The position numbers and the translations under genes are program-made. Of a stretch of 64,000 bases of DNA, positions 62,601-64,000 are shown piece by piece. The notes under the pieces are model-generated. The model did no database searches. It had not been told where the DNA came from and worked only from the letters and a program-made list of their open reading frames with translations. Source of the stretch: Acidobacteriota bacterium (GTDB lineage: Bacteria; Acidobacteriota; JAAYUB01); the NCBI GenBank assembly GCA_018001935.1, contig JAGNHB010000004.1, positions 53,176 through 117,175 of the forward strand, written 5' to 3'. The stretch's first letter is position 1. Each line of letters starts with the position of its first letter.

Positions 62601-62860
62601 CCGCAGGTGCGGGGGTACTCCTGGCAGATCGTCTTCAGGGAAATGGGCCGGTTGGCGTCCCGGGCGGGGAGGGGCGGCCAAAGGTAGGACTCCCCCCGGG
62701 AGGCGAGACCGGACGTGGGCCGGATCTCCCCCGTGAAGACCCGGGCCAGTTCACGGGTCCCCTTCCCCTTGAAGTAGTACCGGTTGACCTGCAACAGGAA
62801 GTTGACGGCCATGGCCAGAATGAAGGCCCACTCCAGGCCCCGGATCAACCTCTTCGCCAT
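59618..62860 (-). CDS. Heparinase II/III-type lyase fused to a polysaccharide deacetylase
   Basis: A 1080-residue membrane-anchored protein. One N-terminal helix (EWAFILAMAVNFLLQVNRYYF, about 10-29), then an alpha-toroid domain (70-360; HGHNHGITQSGALL, ENSAYYHFYALEKF) and a heparinase II/III beta-sandwich (380-770; SHSDLDGLNFTLFGGGGELL in part, HNTVLVDG), as in uronate-polysaccharide lyases. The C-terminal 250 residues are a NodB-type deacetylase with D840-D841 in VFDDGHW and the metal-site block NHSEHHRHAL. Two polysaccharide-modifying activities in one chain are unusual. GGAGGAG precedes ATG 62860, which lies inside the end of the GT2 gene. Confidence 0.85.
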   Translation of the reverse strand: MAKRLIRGLEWAFILAMAVNFLLQVNRYYFKGKGTRELARVFTGEIRPTSGLASRGESYLWPPLPARDANRPISLKTICQEYPRTCGGREVVYDFLDTGNLETARKCLNGWFYVERFQPVKLGFPPAWEEDPYQERYWRFIFYSLRPTRDLLHAFRATGDPLYARKLLTLVESFIDTGMEKPNAWNDCHAAAFRTMVLVNTWWKLREKGALPPESAEKILGALVRHGEFLMDPSHFDHGHNHGITQSGALLVLATSFPDLPDAPRWAETARDRVAQCMTEMVDADGFLVENSAYYHFYALEKFWEIRSYARRFGIDLAPVFEAKLRQMIRFATYLLQPDQTIPLLGASLPRTLHPRGIYRDIAADDPGLRYVLTNGAEGTAPDTTSQVFPNTGLTILRSGWGRGEDFGKQTQVVFDYGPYRTSHSDLDGLNFTLFGGGGELLSDSGLYSYENDPVRAYFHGTAAHNTVLVDGMDQLEGSPAAGAFREGDGYVYQAAQHALYPGVEHARAVALLGKNLVLVIDRLKSDRPRQYELLFHLAPDLDARSHGLNVTGTGPRPGQRLGVIPLVRENVNLAVYRGNKSPFRGFQSDMYERLVPRTTLSYSQKAAEAVFVTLLEIGPHDPGLKASISPDLGVVSVSSSGRGFEVGVQALAGSPGSVTVADHDPVTVTGSTVDAFRTPGEWFTGKGGGVRPVEAQVTKEGIRFALPTDGKEFELARELKLNLAERNLFLKFRLEQADAVEACEIQLSTDHGKGRMSLTLKNAFRHLEDTGWMTVGLGKGRHRRNGGCWKETGRGFDWSRIDEVRFRLKARVGSDVTVHLGRLSTVVQQREGVVSLVFDDGHWSVEKGAEILARHGLKGSVAVIAERPRANTRGYLNLAQLRKLRDVFGWDIVNHSEHHRHALKDYLEKGDERGYEKDVLNGARFLQDNGLDTAPNWYIYPFGAIDRRVQDMVGRYYKFARSVRTQPEVFPFGDPLAVKVFCVRAEMTPGEIMAAVEDAREFHLTLLLVFHRLGATSRDYNEYLLDRFEDFAARLAASKVRVRTLGEIDRDNGVPPTRLTIVEAKPLQLRLDIRSNGRP

Positions 62861-64000
62861 ACGCTCCTCCGGATGGTGGCCAGCGAGTAGAAGATGAGCC
62901 AGGAGAGGCACAGCGTGGACATCAGGCTCATGACGGGGCGAAGCAGCCAGCGCCGGCTCCCGCGGTTCTCGATCCGGAAGGCCAGCCCGAAGAGGAACCC
63001 GATGTAGGCGATGCCGAGGAAGTAGAGGAGCCCCGAGACGTAGTTCCCGTTCAGGGGGAGGTAGACCAGGTGCCGGAAGGCGACGAAGGGCCCGGCCACG
63101 ACGAAGAGGGCGTGGAGGTAGTAGTTGACGGCGGCGCACAGGGGCTTTCGCCAGTAGAAGCGCCCGGTGAAGAAGAGGTTCCGGACGAAGCTCTTCTTCC
63201 AGCGGACCTGCTGGTGGAGGAAGCGCCCGAAGGTGTCGGGGACATGGGTCCAAGCCCGGGCGGCCTTGCAGTAGACGATCTTCCAGTCGCGGGCCGGGTA
63301 GTCGACCTCCTCGACGAAGGGGGAGCCGGCGTAGCGCCGCTTCAGCTTCCTGCCGACGAAACGGCTGCCCAGGACGAAGCCGGTGAGGGTCCGGTCCGTG
63401 GCGAAGCGGAACTCGCGACCCAGGAAGGTGTCCTCGGTCCAGGCGGGGATGAAGTTGTAGACGGCCTCGCGCCGGAAAGCGGCCAGCGGCCCCGACACGC
63501 AGGTCACGGCCCCGAAGATGCTCTCGAAGGCCTTCTTGATGGAGAACTGGCCCTCGTACCAGGAGTCCTGGACCCGGGTGAGGAGGTTGGCGTCAGCGTT
63601 GAGGGCCCGGCAGTGGCCGCTGACGGCGCCGACGTCCGGGTCGGAGGCGAAGACCGTCATCAGCTTTTCCACCGCGTCGGGCGCCACCACCGAGTCGCTG
63701 TCGGTGAAGACGAAGACCTCGCCCGGGTCCCCGAGCATGGCCGCCGCCAGCGCCTTTTTCTTCCCGACGTTCCGCGCCAGGTGGATCACCCGGATCAGGC
63801 CCCGCTCGGCGTAGCGGTCCAGCACGGCCGCGGTGCCGTCGGTGCTGGCGTCGTTGACGAAGACCACCCGGCAGTTCCGATAGGTCTGGTTGACCAGGGA
63901 GAGGATGCACCGTTCGATGATCCGCTCCTCGTTGTGCACCGCCACAAAGAATGTGGCGTAGGGACCTCCTGCCGGGAGGTCCCCTGAACCGGCAGAGGCG
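62845..64000 (-). CDS. Membrane glycosyltransferase family 2, partial (5' end beyond window)
   Basis: At least 385 residues; the frame is open to the window edge, so the true start is outside. It is a processive GT2 of the hyaluronan/chitin/cellulose-synthase type: FVAVHNEERIIERC, the nucleotide-sugar VNDASTDGT, the DxD motif in FTDSDS, the acceptor region SGPLAAFRR and TEDTFLG, and QQVRW, the catalytic QxxRW. Four or five membrane helices follow (YLHALFVVAGPFVAF, YFLGIAYIGFLFGLAF, SLMSTLCLSWLIFYS). It probably polymerises and exports a polysaccharide. Its stop overlaps the lyase-deacetylase start by 16 bases. Confidence 0.9.
   Translation of the reverse strand, partial: ASAGSGDLPAGGPYATFFVAVHNEERIIERCILSLVNQTYRNCRVVFVNDASTDGTAAVLDRYAERGLIRVIHLARNVGKKKALAAAMLGDPGEVFVFTDSDSVVAPDAVEKLMTVFASDPDVGAVSGHCRALNADANLLTRVQDSWYEGQFSIKKAFESIFGAVTCVSGPLAAFRREAVYNFIPAWTEDTFLGREFRFATDRTLTGFVLGSRFVGRKLKRRYAGSPFVEEVDYPARDWKIVYCKAARAWTHVPDTFGRFLHQQVRWKKSFVRNLFFTGRFYWRKPLCAAVNYYLHALFVVAGPFVAFRHLVYLPLNGNYVSGLLYFLGIAYIGFLFGLAFRIENRGSRRWLLRPVMSLMSTLCLSWLIFYSLATIRRSVWRRG

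Noticed and set aside
59612..62890. A 1092-codon plus-strand frame opposite the lyase-deacetylase gene
   Set aside because: Antisense shadow with no domain content.
1..64000. tRNA and rRNA genes
   Set aside because: I looked for cloverleaf T-loop GGTTCGAATCC-type strings and acceptor stems and for rRNA landmarks and found none convincing.

Overview
The window is GC-rich bacterial chromosome from a Gram-negative organism. The outer membrane is indicated by lptD, a large TonB-dependent receptor with a carboxypeptidase-regulatory-like N-terminus, and many secreted hydrolases. Oar-like receptors, a propeller-type sensor kinase, YCF48-like repeats and abundant short intergenic repeats together resemble Acidobacteriota or a nearby phylum. 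That placement is an inference from gene content. I see no rRNA, tRNA, CRISPR array, phage or intact insertion sequence.

Layout. 1-5 kb: hfq-like gene, pdxA, a secreted dockerin/DUF4832 protein, mnmA and a small DUF5666-like protein. 5.8-9 kb (minus): a fatty-acid-type set made of a FabL-like reductase, an acyl carrier protein with a zinc-ribbon tail, and a ketosynthase. 9-13.3 kb: exported SurE and the TonB-dependent receptor, each closed by a strong intrinsic terminator. 14-16.5 kb: an RNase E/G with a very long insert in its S1 domain. 16.9-20.4 kb (minus): HD-GYP protein and hrpB. 20.5-27.3 kb: nadB-nadC-lptD-folK, then a deoxynucleoside kinase and a PanC-like enzyme behind their own promoter. 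27.5-30.5 kb: a retropepsin/PDZ protein, a TPR-like protein and trmL. 30.7-38.4 kb: M3 peptidase, YCF48-like protein, esterase, a four-repeat surface protein and a LiaF-like protein. 38.4-47.7 kb: ribA, a 1131-residue sensor kinase, several hypothetical proteins, and a glycolipid glycosyltransferase next to a membrane protein. 48.5-56.7 kb: two secreted alpha/beta hydrolases flanking a four-gene ABC transporter operon that carries a STAS protein. 57-64 kb (minus): an AAA/DUF4143 ATPase, and a polysaccharide module of a membrane GT2 synthase running off the window end, a heparinase-lyase/polysaccharide-deacetylase fusion, and a jelly-roll protein.

Working together: nadB and nadC make quinolinate and convert it to NaMN. 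folK, panC, pdxA and ribA are scattered cofactor genes. The 57-64 kb module could polymerise, trim and deacetylate an exopolysaccharide. The TrpXYZ-type transporter has a duplicated substrate-binding protein and an in-operon STAS protein, which suggests coupled import and signalling.

Between genes the window is crowded with short repeats: a 73-bp inverted-repeat element in two copies, hexamer arrays placed as an inverted pair around the ACP-ketosynthase genes, TAGGCTG arrays that supply gene stop codons, paired AAAGGAC arrays, a 228-bp two-hairpin palindrome, and a 22-bp palindrome read in frame inside a gene.
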